Shown: piece by piece, positions 42,170 through 53,559 of the stretch | Layout of the letters: every line of letters begins with the position of its first letter | Position numbering within the stretch: the stretch's first letter is position 1 | Source of the DNA: Heterodera schachtii | Lineage: Eukaryota > Nematoda > Chromadorea > Rhabditida > Heteroderidae | Direction of reading: 5' to 3' | NCBI GenBank assembly: GCA_023374025.1 | Contig: SIJG01000006.1 | Location: forward strand, 171,596-235,595 | Length of the DNA: 64,000 nucleotides | The notes under the pieces: model-generated | Told to the model about the DNA's origin: nothing | The model's database searches: none | The model's input: the letters and a program-made list of their open reading frames with translations, nothing else | Made by a program: the position numbers and the translations under genes

Positions 42170-43465
42170 GTCTCAAAATGGTTTTTTTAATTATTTTTTT
42201 ACGTAAAGGAAAACAAGAATATTTGCTGGGGTCCAAACAGGGGTAATTCCGACCTAATACAGCTTTGGGGATTTAATACTGGGGTCGGAAATACAATTAG
42301 GAGAAATAATCGGGAATGCCAAAGTAGGGATTCAACAAAGGGGGAAAGGAGTCAAAGAAGTGGCATGGAGAAATTCGTTGTCCAATGCGCCGAAGTTGAA
42401 GCAGTGACAAACAGTTTGTTGGTCAAGGCAAATTAGGCGATTTGGAGAATAATTTATTTGAACACGGAGAGAAATGGACAAAGAAAGGCGTCGGAATTTG
42501 ATTGAAGAGAAGTGAAGGGAATTTAAAATATAATTGAAGAGAGGAGGAAATCGAAGTGAAAGAGAACAGAAATTGAAGTCAAAAAATTAAGTGAAGAAAA
42601 ATGGGAAAAACAAATAAAACACAATATAATTTAAACACAAAATTAACGCGAAAAGGAAAACATTTCGGAATTGGTCAATCCCATCACGTTTAAACAAATT
42701 CGCAATATTTTTTGGGGCATATAAATGAATAAAAATGAATTTTTTCTGATTAAAAACTGTCAGAAAAGCATAACTCTATTGAGTTAATGGAAAAAAAAGT
42801 AATTGCAAAGAATAAAATAAAAATTTCGTTAATAATTTTATCCTATTGACAAAAATAATTGCCAATTGGTAAAATATTGATTAAATAAATTTTTAATTAT
42901 TTAAAATTAAAATCGTAAAGCTATGTTAAAGAAAAATTATCTATTTGTAATTAACTAATAAACAATTGATTCTACGGGTGGTTAGGAGACACTAAAAACC
43001 GACAAAATTTAAATTTAAATATTAATAAACCAAAATTTCGAATATTTATTGATGCATATATATATGTTTTGTAAAATTTAATTTAATTTACCTAAAAGAA
43101 TGCATTATAAATGAAAAGTAAAATTGTTTGTTTAAGCTTATTAAAAGCTCTCATTTTCCGGCAAATGTATTATATTAAAATCATTTTATTGATTTTATGT
43201 TTTAAAAATATTAATTATATATATTTTTATTATTACAAAAAGAAAAAATTATTGGCTTCTTCAAATGGCTTTGTAGCATTTTTATTCAACAATTACATTT
43301 TACGGTTATCATATGTTGAATAAAGAATAAAAAAGAAATTACATTAGAATACAATAAAATTATAAATTTATTTAATTTTTTTATGTTCATAATATAAAAG
43401 ATTTTTTATAGGGTTTCAGAATTCTCTAAAATCCACCTAAATAGTTTCAGCAAGGCCTTCTTAAT
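42170..43465. other. Intergenic, no gene seen
   Basis: Purine-rich stretch at 42330-42620 followed by A+T-rich DNA. A hydrophobic 70-residue frame at 43111-43323 has no supporting features. Confidence 0.3.
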
Positions 43466-43469
43466 TAAT

Positions 43470-43623
43470 GATGGCTATTTTAATTATTTAAAAATCTTTT
43501 TTAATTAATTTGTTTTAATCCATTTAAAAATTCCAAATTTTTCTATGATGGCTATTTTAATTATTTCAAAATCTTTTTTAATTAATTTGTTTTAATCCAT
43601 TTAAAAATTTCAAATTTTTCTAT
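43470..43623 (+). repeat. Two tandem 77-bp repeats
   Basis: GATGGCTATTTTAATTATTT starts at 43470 and again at 43547. The two units are almost identical through CAAATTTTTCT. Confidence 0.8.
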
Positions 43624-44079
43624 CTATTTTTATATTAATTTTTTCAGTTTTTCATTCCCACATTTATACGGGGACCACACACAGCTTCCGTAAATGAATA
43701 AATGCTTGTTCAATCGCCGATCAAAGGCTGATCAATCACCATCAGGTGTTTTTTTATGATCAGAAAAAAGTTCTTTCCATTGTGAGAAAATGCACAAAAA
43801 TAGTAACACAAAATTAGGAGAAAAATTCATTATAAAAGGGAATAATTTAAAATTTTCTAGGCGAATTCATTATTCGAAAATAATTTGTTTTTAATTTATC
43901 TTGGGGATAGTGATTATTCTTCTTTAACTTATTCATGAAAAAACCATTTTTTCTATAGAATTACCGAGAATTTTCTTAAGATAGCAGAAAATAAATTTCA
44001 TAAAAAATTCAGCAGACAATAAATTTCATAAAAAATTCAAATTTCCACATTAAAATTTTCATTTTTCTTACAGGAGGGT

Positions 44080-44370
44080 AGGGCGGGGGGGGGGGGGGGG
44101 GTTAACCGCCAATTTTTCGCGCACCTTCCCAGTGGGAGTACTTTGTGCGGTGTCCCAACAGCCACTAATTGTTTTCCGGTCAAATAAAACATCATATTGT
44201 CTAAGTAATTAATTTTTGAATACAAAACCCACAGATTTTTTGTAATCCCTATTGTATTGGACTGAATCTTTTGTTGTGGTGACTTGTCCCCGCCCGATCC
44301 CGCCACCCAAGGCAAGTCCAATCGAGGACCACGCATTCATTGTCCACGTTGTTCAATTAGGGGGGGGGGG
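44080..44370. other. G-run tracts and GC-richer spacer
   Basis: G runs at about 44083-44101 and 44359-44368 bracket a GC-richer stretch. A minus-strand frame here is unsupported. The repeat CCATTAACCGGATCAATTAC occurs twice (44373 and 44417). Confidence 0.4.
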
Positions 44371-44474
44371 GCACCATTAACCGGATCAATTACTAATTTT
44401 TTCTGTTTATAGGGGAGCCATTAACCGGATCAATTACTAATTAATTATGTTTTTAGGCCCACAGATTGTACAGA

Positions 44475-44593
44475 TATATAAACTTGGATTGACTTCAGCA
44501 CACTACATTCATTCACAATTTTTGAATAATCAGATTTTTTTTCTTCATTTTTGTGATCCTGTTGGTATTATAATCGCATACACGGGAAATAAT
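44475..44593 (+). promoter_or_regulatory. TATA box and 5'UTR exon of the Gly/Cys-rich gene
   Basis: TATATAAA at 44475-44482 lies about 110 bp before a donor AAT|GTAAGTT at 44593/44594. The 5'UTR intron would run to the AG at 44985-44986, with the ATG at 45012. Confidence 0.5.
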
Positions 44594-45011
44594 GTAAGTT
44601 AAATATTATTCAATAATAAATATTTTTATCGACAATTATATAAAAAAGGATTTTTTAAAATTTTTTTTACCATTATCGTAAAAAATTTATTTATGAGTGA
44701 TTTTTGAAGCTTGGTTCTAAATTTAAAATTTTTATTATTTTTAAATAATTAATTTTACTTAAATTTATTATATAATTTTACTTAAGTTTATTATGTGCTT
44801 GATGTTTATTGCTAGTATTAATTATTTGAAAACATTGAGAAATGAGCTGAAAATTTTAATTTTATAAATTTTTCTATTTCGCCATATTTCAAACAATTAA
44901 TTGCGCTTAATTTTTTTAAAATTAATTAACGTAATGCACAGCAATTAATGTTTTTTATTTTATAATTAATTTTCCTCATAATTTAGGCTCTTCTCAAGCA
45001 GGCAATTTTGC

Positions 45012-45936
45012 ATGTTCATGACCACATTTGTTGTACTGCTTAGCGTTGTGTGTGTTGTGTCCGCTTTCTTCGGCGGCGGTTTTGGCTTTGGCGGCGACGG
45101 TTGCTGCTGTGGCGATTGCTGTTGTGACTGTTGTTGCGGTAAATCAATTTAAATAAAATAATACATTTTGAAAAAATAAAACTTGTCGAGACCGGACGGG
45201 TTAATTGGTACTGAATTAAACATTCGCAATAAATCTAAATTTTAATGAAAAATTCAAAATAAATATCTCACACGTTAGTATTTTGACAAATAAATGATTT
45301 TTGGCCATGCCATTGATCACCGGTGTTTTTTCTTCAAAATAAATTAGGGCATGAAAAATTATCCGGATTTTTTGAATTTTCTTCAAAATTTTTCATTATA
45401 TTCGCGATAAATCAAAATTTTAAATGAAAATTTGAACTAATTCTCAAAAATATCGATCATGTTAGCATCACCTGTTTTCCCCCAACTCAGAAAATATATA
45501 ACAATTTACTGTATGTAATTGAATTCCGATTTTTTTTTTTTGAATTAATTTCAAGGCATTAAGCACAAAAACCCAAAACTGATTAGTAACATTCCGTAAG
45601 CCCTCGAATTGAACGGCCCTCTTTTTTTGAAACGGTAATTGACCCCATAAAGATGAAATAATTTATTTAAAAAAAATTTCCCAAAATTTGTATAAATTAT
45701 GTATATGCCCCAATATATGGCGGAATTTTTGTGCCGCTATTTTTCTCTAATTAGGCTGTTCTACTCCGGTATTGTTGGCACTTCCGTGCAGCTGCTGTGA
45801 CAGTTTTGGCCTTTACGGTGGCTCAATTTTCGGCGGCCGCCGCCGCCGGAAGCGCCAAGAAATTGAGGTGAAACGCGAGGAATTGTACGCGGACAAAGGG
45901 CCAAAAAGTGTGGACTTCCTCAACAATCACAAGTGA
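45012..45936 (+). CDS. Small secreted Gly/Cys-rich protein (2 coding exons)
   Basis: Exon 1 (45012-45138) and exon 2 (45755-45936) join in phase to 102 residues. The signal peptide is MFMTTFVVLLSVVCVVSAFF. A GGGFGFGGDG stretch and a cysteine cluster CCCGDCCCDCCC follow, then ALPCSCCDSFG, a basic patch RRRRKR and a charged C terminus ending KSVDFLNNHK. The gene is GC-rich and has a TATA box and a 5'UTR intron. Secretion is clear, and the clustered vicinal cysteines suggest metal binding or heavy disulphide bonding. RRRRKR resembles a furin-type site. I do not recognise a named family. Exon 2 is duplicated at 58444-58618. Confidence 0.75.
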
Positions 45937-46402
45937 TGCAAAAATAAATTAATTACAATAATTAAAATTAAAAAAAAATTAATTTTTCAAAAATAATTAA
46001 CAATTATTAATTCTTTGATAAAAATTTTTGATTTTTTTTTGCATTAAAAAGAATTTTTTTGATATATTTATAAATATAAATTTGATGAAATAAATTTATA
46101 AATATGTTATTCCGGTGCCGCTTCCTATAAAAAAAACATGAAAATTTATTAAAATTCATTTTTTTAAATCAAAAAAATTTCGTCATAAAATTTCTAGAAA
46201 CAATTTATTTTAATTTTTTTTTAATTTGCAATAATTTATAAGTTCACAAAATTTTAATTTCTTAAGAATTTTTTATATTTTTTTTTTAATATGAAATTTT
46301 CTTTTAAAATTTGGGGGAACTAAGTATACATATATAATTAAATTGTGATAAAAAATATATATATCTTTTTTGTTACTAAACTTTAATATGTATGAAATAT
46401 AA

Positions 46403-46633
46403 AATTTCCCTAATACGTATTTTTCAAAAAGATGTGCCGACCCAATTTGGCTAACATTATTGGCACGAAAATGGGCCAAAGAAAGTGAGGAAAAAGCGGC
46501 CGAAAATGAGCAGCAAAATGTGACCAAACCAATTGCTAATTCGCCACCGCATTCAAGTAAAATTGTAAGAGAAGGTCCGAATACGAGAAGAATGAAGCGA
46601 CAATTGATGGCAAAACACCCTAAATTGGCATAA
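46403..46633 (+). CDS. Possible 3'-terminal exon, charged
   Basis: A stop-free frame ends LARKWAKESEEKAAENEQQN, VTKPIANSPPHSSKIVREGP, NTRRMKRQLMAKHPKLA and a stop. It has no suitable ATG, so it would need a splice from upstream. A second copy at 59098-59308 carries a one-base frameshift, and a third 3' fragment lies at 55590-55650. The opposite-strand frame is treated as a shadow. Confidence 0.35.
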   Translation, partial: NFPNTYFSKRCADPIWLTLLARKWAKESEEKAAENEQQNVTKPIANSPPHSSKIVREGPNTRRMKRQLMAKHPKLA

Positions 46634-46639
46634 TTTGTT

Positions 46640-48060
46640 GAAAAAAAAAAAAAAAATTAAAAATTGACGTTTTTATAAGTGAAACGGTTTTTTTTTTTTT
46701 GAATAAATTTGGCATTGTGTTTTTTCTTTGGCTTAGTGCCATAAAATTATTCGATTCCCGTAAAACTACTCAGAAATTGACATGAATAAGAATTTAATTT
46801 TCAATATCTTCTACTATTAATTAATTGAACAATGGAAAAAAGCCTTAATTGGGGGCTTAATTGATCATTAAGCCAATAATTAATTTGTGTTCATGCTGAT
46901 GCACAGGGGTGGCACGGAACCCTATTTGCGACGATCGGAATTCAATTTCGGATTACCACGAAAATTTTGGACGTCGGAATTCGATTTTCAAAAATTTTAA
47001 TAAAAAGTCGGAAAATTTTTTGATTTTTTTTTTTTTGCAAAACTTAGCAATTTTTGTACAATTTCTGTTAATAAATGCAACCTAAATTTTCAAAATTTCT
47101 ATGTGGTGCTTATCGGCAATGCCGGACACGAAAATCCTTATTCTACAATTCTTGGACAATATCTGTTAACAGCATTACTTTCCCAAAAAATGTTATAAAT
47201 AATAAAATGATATAAAAATTATTTTGATCAAAATTATTGAGTAATTTTTTCAAGCAGATATACAAATAATATTTTTTTTTGAAATTACCTTTTATTGGTT
47301 AAGAATTTAGCCTATTAAAATTTAGAAAATCATAGTATATTTTTATATTTTTATAATTTGCCATTTCAGACTTCCGATGTTTTTTATGTCGGAATCCAAT
47401 CTAAAAGTTGCCCACGGTTAGCAGCTTCACGCAGTTTTGCATCATTTTATAATTTTAATCATTTCTTTCAGCAAAGATAAAAAGAATTCTAAAAAATATG
47501 CAATTGTCCATATTTTTAACTGAGATTGAATTGGGATAATAATTTCCTTATCAAACTTCTATAAAATTCTAAATTTCTTTCACTGAACCCCAAAATTCCC
47601 ACATTTTTTAAATTAGGAAATATTTCTGACAATCAATCACATATTTTTTTTTCTTTAAAAAATTTTTTTCCCGGAACTTCGATTAAATATTTTGTAGTTT
47701 GTTTAAATCGAAAATTTTTTGCAGTTATTTATGAATAATTAAATGCCATCAACATCATTTAATCATTATTTGCATTTTGTTAAAAATTAGCTTTAAGAAT
47801 ATTTATAAGAAAATGAAAGTATTTCCACTTTTTTCTAATAATTTTTTTTATTATTCTTTCATTTTTAGTTAAAAAACCAAAAATTAAAGCAACCTAAAAA
47901 ATTGGAAATCGAATTTAAATCTTTAAGTATTTTTAAATAAAGAATAAAACTTTTGTTTTTCGCGTAAGAAAAATTTAGATATTTTTGTTTTTGTCAATGT
48001 GTAATAGTTGCTTAATTTGAAAATAATAAATTTTTTGGATATTTAAGTAAAGAATATATT
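46640..48060. other. Spacer with degraded CAGGGGTGGCACGG transposon relic
   Basis: CAGGGGTGGCACGGAACCC at about 46914, followed by GTCGGAATTC-type repeats to about 47410, looks like a degraded hAT-like element. GGTGCTTATCGGCAATGCC lies at about 47104. Similar relics start near 51386, 53778 and 55922, each preceding an HTH-family copy. Confidence 0.45.
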
Positions 48061-48069
48061 TGTGGAAAA

Positions 48070-48747
48070 ATGAAATTTTTTTATTATTCTTTTTAATTAT
48101 TCTTTTAATTGTCAAATTTAATGAAATTAAAACTGAAAAGAATAAACAGCAACAAAAGTCATTTGATGAAATATTTGGAGAAAAATGGGAAGAAAAAGAA
48201 GAAGAAAAAAGGTGAAAAATATTACAAAATCAAAGAGAAAATAAAGCAAAAAGGAAGAAAATTCTCAAAAAAAGAATGGGAACAAATTGAAAGAAAAATA
48301 GCGAAAAAAATAGGTACAAATCGGAATTATATTAAAAAATGGATTAAACAATTTGATCTTCAAAGACTCAAAACATACATATTAAAAAATGATAAACAAA
48401 AGTTCGATATTATTCGAAAATTCATTGAAATGAAAAATGAATTTAAACAAAAAAGAAAATATTCAACCAAAGAATGGCAACAAAATTATGCCGAAATTTG
48501 TAAGAAAATTGGAATTGGCAAGAGAACAATCACTCGATGGAAGAAAAAGTTTGGCCTTCACTGTAAAATAACGGATGAAGAAAAAATGGAAAAAATGAAA
48601 ATCTATTGGCAAATAAAAAATGAAAACCCAAAAAAGAGTGACAACGAAATTGCAATATTGTTGAATGTCTCTAAAACAACAATTTCCAATTGGAAGAAAC
48701 AGTTTGTTATGAGAACAAATGATATTTTAAAATATCACAGTTGGTGA
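48070..48747 (+). pseudogene. HTH effector with broken signal peptide
   Basis: The ATG at 48070 would start MKFILLF..., but one base is missing in codon 4 compared with the copy at 52962, and the frame stops at once. A second small deletion near 48212 brings the downstream frame back: module 1 (NRNYIKKWIKQFD), module 2 (GKRTITRWKKKFG) and module 3 (SKTTISNWKKQF) are all intact to the stop at 48747. The secretion signal and the first part of the linker are therefore unreadable, whereas 180 residues of HTH modules remain open. Translation from the internal ATG at 48121 would give an unsecreted protein. Confidence 0.65.
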
Positions 48748-48879
48748 AGGAAGAAAATTTCGATTTAAAAAAAATTAGGCTTTTCTTAAAATCCGAATCA
48801 AAATTTGTAATTCGTAATTTTTGGAATTATTAACAATTTATTCATTATATTATTATTTACTTTAATATTTAAGTGATGG

Positions 48880-49073
48880 TTAAGCTTTAAGATGGATTTT
48901 TCATTAAATAAATTTTGGTAAATCCACGATCGGTTTCTCCGATCCCCGAGAATTTACAAATATAATAAATTTTGAAGCGAAGTTTCGCGATTGGCCGACA
49001 TTTGCTGAGAACATTTGCGGCGCCGACACTTGCTGTTGTGGTGTTATGACAATTGCGGATCGGCAATTGTGGA
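48880..49073. repeat. Outer flank of the foldback element
   Basis: GACATTTGCTGAGAACATTT and ACAATTGCGGATCGGCAATT are further copies of the short motifs that build the element at 49074. Confidence 0.4.
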
Positions 49074-49717
49074 CCGGACAATTGCGGACGACAATTGCGG
49101 ACTGTACAATTGCGGACGACAATTGCTGAAAAAAATTAATTGGAAGGGTGGGCCCCGTCAGTACGATCCCTTCCGTATAACAAATTGAAAAACCTAAGTG
49201 TGTTTAGGCCTTTCCGTAGATATACCAAATAAGAAAGCTCACAGCAATAAATAAATAACTAACAAATAGAAAGCATAAATTAAGGAGCAAAAAGCAAAGC
49301 ATAAGTTGAGAAAGCTATAATTATGTTTATTTTATTGGCTTGCTGAAGGCCCCACAACAGCTTCTACGATATCACAAAAATATATTGGCCCCAATTATCG
49401 ATGTCGTTTCACCGCTACTATTATATTGTAAAGCTCTAAGATAGTCTAAATCTGTTTGTCTTTCCTTTGGAATTGAGAAGATAATTTGCCAAAGAACATC
49501 CCCCTCTATCACGGTCCTTAATTTATGCTTTCTAGTTATTTATTTATTGCTGTTAGCTTTCTTATTTGGTATGTCTACGGAAGGGCCTAAACACACGTAG
49601 GTTTTTGAATTTGTAATACGGAAGGGATCGTACTGCGAAGCCCACCCTTCCAGTTAATTTTTCAGCAATTGTCGTCCTCAATTGTACAGTCCGCAATTGT
49701 CGTCCGCAATTGTCCGG
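49074..49717. mobile_element. Foldback element with arms of about 215 bp
   Basis: The left arm (about 49074-49290, CCGGACAATTGCGGACGACA and on) is nearly the exact inverse of the right arm (about 49500-49717). The arms share AATTGGAAGGGTGGG, GATCCCTTCCGTAT and TTAGGCC-TTCCGTAGA. The outermost 60 bp of each arm is a short direct-repeat array of ACAATTGCGGAC. The centre (about 210 bp) has no coding sequence. Confidence 0.8.
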
Positions 49718-49718
49718 T

Positions 49719-49981
49719 TGTGTATATCACTCAATATTCAAATGTACGCAGTTTACTGTACCCAGTGTCAATACCCATCTTTCAGCATCGTCCATAAATA
49801 CCCATAATTTTGTCACTCACTCTCTCTTTCCTGGGTTATTCCACATTCAGTCTTTATTCATCACCATATTTTATTATTCATTTATTCTTTCCTCCACCAA
49901 CACACCAATTTATTATTTATTCTTTTGCCCCCGATAAAATAAACTATTTATTATTCATTGGGTTCACCTCTGGAAATAACA
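49719..49981 (+). repeat. Putative long terminal repeat of a retrotransposon
   Basis: Begins TGTGTATATC and ends GGAAATAACA, with an AATAAA-like signal at about 49935. It is immediately followed by TTTTTGGCGCAGTCAGCG, placed and shaped like a tRNA primer-binding site. No second LTR is seen in the window. The left boundary touches the foldback element, so it is approximate. Confidence 0.55.
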
Positions 49982-50686
49982 TTTTTGGCGCAGTCAGCGA
50001 AGTGATTTATTTTTGTTCCACCATCTTTTTGTGCCTAGCATTTGGCGCAAATCAACTTTGGCTAAATTGTCAGCATATTCGATTGGAACATTATCAAATT
50101 CTTTTAATTTGTTCTATTCAATCATCAACCATTTTAGCTTTTGCAGAGCTGGTCGCCAGCAGCTCGCATCGGTCGGCACATCACCAAAATCACTATTTTT
50201 CATCAATTTCGACCTTTGCCCACCCCGTAACACATCGGCTTGAAACGACAAGGCGAAATCATAGCCCGCTGAACGCCAAGCAAGCCGAGAAGCCTTATTG
50301 CAACGCTTACGTCGTAAAAAGCCTCTGAGTGCACTGCTATATGGAAAGACACATTTGTGAAAGTGTAAGTCACTGCGAACGCTGCACTCAGCGCATTTGT
50401 GCATCATCCCATCACCAAAGTCGTTTATAGATTTTCCATTCACTATTTCACTGTGCTTGACCACCAGTGCAGCATTTGCTAGCCGACGGCAAGCAAAGTT
50501 ATTTCACTCTCTTATGCTCAAATGAATTCACTTTCTGACAAAAATGGCCGTTGACTTTGCTCAAATCCTAAAGCATTAGCCGACCAACAGACACAAGCTA
50601 AAATCTCCTTCAAAATGCCCAACCAAATCCCAATGTCACAATCATTCAACAATTTATTCCACTATTCATTCCCAATTTGATGATGA

Positions 50687-50992
50687 TTTTTCATACAATC
50701 CAGAATAGATTCAACTTTTCAAAATTGGCTCGACCGTTATGGGCTAGATTTCGGCAGCCAGGTCAACGCAATGTGCGAGCGATCACAAATGGATTTGACC
50801 AAGGACGAAATGAAGTCACTGATTTTCCTCACGGGACTTTCGGACACTGACCGAGAACTTCGAGAGCGTTTTTTGCGAGTTTTGGAGGAAACGAAAAAGA
50901 AGACAGCGCCGGAGGCAATCTCGTTCGAGAAGCTCACAGAAGAGTGCCGCGCGTTTCTTTCGCTTCGCATTTTGTGTCGCCCCCATAATTAA
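50687..50992 (+). pseudogene. Retrotransposon gag-like fragment
   Basis: The frame reads STFQNWLDRYGLDFG, SQVNAMCERSQMDLTKDEMK, SLIFLTGLSDTDRELRERFL, RVLEET and FEKLTEECRAFLSLR, then a stop. The W-L-x-R-Y-G and L-x-x-L-T-G-L-S-x-x-x-D pattern is that of Gypsy-type gag proteins of nematodes. The stop follows directly, and no protease or reverse transcriptase lies downstream. With the LTR and primer site at 49719-50000, this is a 5' remnant of an LTR element; the sequence between is untranslated or degraded leader. Confidence 0.6.
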
Positions 50993-50999
50993 TGTGCAA

Positions 51000-51920
51000 A
51001 ATCAAATTTTTTTTATTAACATCCTTTTGTTTTCTTATTGTCATAATAAATTCTTTTCAAAAGTAAAAACGAACCGTGGGATTAGTTAATTTTTTAAAAT
51101 ATTTATGAGTGTTCTTTAGGAATCTCTTAAGTTGTGCCGAATTCATAAATTTTTATGGCAGAGCAACAACTGGATATTGTAAGAAAGAAATTAGCTGAGC
51201 GTTAAAACGCGGAAAGCGGTGGTTAACAAGAGGCGGATTTGCCTCGCTTGATATCCACCTAAGGCTTATCATTTTGCCCATTTCTTTATTAAACGGAGGA
51301 ATGGATAACGCAGTCCATCTTTCAATGTCTTTATTTTCTTACACAAATTTCTTTGCACTTTAACGTTTTTTGGAAATGTGTGCACCAGGGATGGCACTGA
51401 ATTCGACTTACACTTGCCGACATTTTGGGGCCGGAATTCGAATTCAGATTTCCGAAAAAGTTTTGGACGTTGGAATTCGGATTTCCGAATTTTTTGATAA
51501 GTCGGAATTTTTTTTTGATTTTTTTTTTCAAAAAATTAGCAATTTTTGTACAATTTCTGTTAGTAAATTGCACTTAAATTTTCTAAAAAAATTTTCTAGT
51601 CGGTGCCTATCGGCAATGCCGGGCGCAAATCTCCTTAATTTTTTTAAAATTTGCTTAAAATCGCTAAATTTATACTTAAATTTTAAAATTTAACCAGTTA
51701 AAATGTAGCAAATTTTTATATTTTAAATTTTTCAAAATTTCCGTCTTCCGACTTCCATTGATTCTAAAATATATGCAATTATCCATATTTTTAACTGAGA
51801 TTGAATTGGATTAATTTCCTTATTAAATTTCTATAAAATGCAAAATTTCTTTCACTGTACCCCAAAATTCCCAAATTATTTAATGAGGAAATATTTCCGA
51901 TAATCAATCCACAATGTTAA
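51000..51920. other. Spacer with transposon relic, no gene seen
   Basis: CACCAGGGATGGCACTGAAT at about 51386 begins a degraded element with GTCGGAATTC repeats, containing GGTGCCTATCGGCAATGCC at about 51603. From 51760 it joins the repeat unit that precedes the HTH copies. Confidence 0.45.
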
Positions 51921-51924
51921 GAAT

Positions 51925-52455
51925 CTTTTGAAAATTATATTTATTAAATTTAACAATAATTTTCGCAAAATTTTTTATCAATGCCAAAAAAAAATTTGCT
52001 GACGAATTGACCACTGACGGATTATCCACTGACGGATTGTCCATTAAAGACGGATTGTCCACTGACGGATTGTCCGGACCCGACAGAAAAACGGTTAGCT
52101 GGGAAATACCAAAGGTTGGATGGCGCATCCGTCAAATAAATCATTGGACCAGCGCCATTATTTGCCCTAATCTATTTACAAAAAGCGATTAATATATGAC
52201 TTGCCAATCGTGCGATGGCAAATTTCCCTCCTCCTAAATGTACTTTGAATGCTGGCGAATTTGATCAAGCATAATATCAACTTTCTTGCCATCCAAATGG
52301 AATCGGAGTTCGGTGATTTGTTTGAGTTCGTGACCCTAATAAATCGGGCCTTTATCTTCAAAGCAGTTGCTATTTGCAGACCATTGCTTTGATCCACTGG
52401 TTCTCTGCCATTTGGTGTAAAATTCTGGCTTTTGCCATCTCTGCCGCTGTCTCAG
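51925..52455. mobile_element. Insertion carrying GACGGATTGTCC repeats and a gene fragment
   Basis: The effector-flanking repeat (CCCAAATT...AATATTTCCG-TAATCAATC) is interrupted here: it occurs at 51861-51911 and again at 52457-52502. Between lie CCACTGACGGATT/ATTGTCC repeats (52007-52078), similar to the ends of 37837-39067, and a spliced coding fragment (52234-52438). This looks like an element that captured host gene sequence. No clean termini were found. Confidence 0.45.
52234..52438 (-). CDS. Unidentified two-exon gene fragment (captured?)
   Basis: The minus-strand exon 52438-52382 encodes MAKARILHQMAENQWIKAM, and the open frame extends further upstream (ETAAE). After a 46-bp GT...AG interval, exon 52335-52234 encodes GHELKQITELRFHLDGKKVD, IMLDQIRQHSKYI and a stop. 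The parts join in phase, and residue usage is that of an ordinary cellular protein. It is isolated between repeats, so it is probably a 3' gene fragment carried by the surrounding insertion. I do not recognise the gene. Confidence 0.4.
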
Positions 52456-52961
52456 TTCCCAAATTTTTTTAATTAAGAAATATTTCCGCTAATCAATCAT
52501 ATTTAATTCTTTTTTTTCTTCAAAAAAATGTTTTTCGGAACTTTGATATGTATTTTATATTTTGTAGTGTGTTTAAATCGAAAATTTGTTGTTTTTTTTA
52601 CTATTCTTTCATGCATAAATAAATGCCACCAACAATCGGAAAATCATAATTTACATTTTGTTAAATTAGTTTTAAGAAGAAGAAAATAAAAATATTTCAA
52701 TTTCTTTTCTGATAATTTTTTATTATTCTTTCATTTTTATTTAACAAAAACCAAATTTAAATCAACCTAAAAACAATAAGGATATTGAATTTAAATCTTT
52801 AAGTATTTTTAAATAAACAAGACCACTTTTGTTATTCGCCTAAGAAAAGTTTAGATATTTTTGTTTTTGTCGATATTTAAAATTAAAATTTCTTAATTCC
52901 TTTTTATATTGAAAATAATAAATTTTTTGGATATTTAAGTAAAGAATATATTTGTGGAAAA

Positions 52962-53516
52962 ATGAAATTTATTTTATTATTCTTTTTAATTATTCTTTTA
53001 ATTGTCAAATTTAATGCAATTAAAACTGAAAAGAATAAACAGCAACAAAAGTCATTTGATGAAATATTTGGAGGAAAATGGGAAGAAAAAGAAGAAAAAT
53101 TGGACGAAAAAAGGCAAATAATTGAAAAATATTATAAAATAAAAGAAAAAATAAAACAAAAAGGAAGAAAATTCTCAAAAAAAGAAAGGAATAAAATTGA
53201 ATTAAAAATAGCGAAAAAAATGGGGAAAAATCGAATGAAAATTTATCAATGGATTAAGGAATTAGGATTAAATAAACAAATACAGAAAAGCTATAAATCA
53301 ACAACTGATGAAGAAAAAAATTAAAATTGTGCAAAAATTCATTGAAATGAAAAAATTTGGGTTTTGTAGTAAAATAACAGATGAACAAAAAATGGAAAAA
53401 ATGAAAATCTATTGGCAAATAAAAAATAAAATCCAAAAAAGAGTGAAAAAAATATTGCCAAAATGTTGAATATTCCTAAAACGACAATTTACAATTGGAA
53501 GAAACAGTTTCTATGA
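52962..53516 (+). pseudogene. HTH effector with frameshift and internal deletion
   Basis: The signal MKFILLFFLIILLIVKFN, linker QQQKSFDEIFGGKWEEKEE and module 1 (NRMKIYQWIKELG) are open to a stop at 53324, caused by an extra A in the DEEK codons. Beyond it, about 110 bp encoding most of module 2 is missing compared with 48430-48560. Module-3 remnants follow (EKMKIYWQIK, then NIPKTTIYNWKKQFL after shifts). Only one module could be translated behind the signal. Confidence 0.65.
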
Positions 53517-53559
53517 GAAGAAAAGAATTTGAAAATATCGAAGTCGGTTGAAAGAAGAA

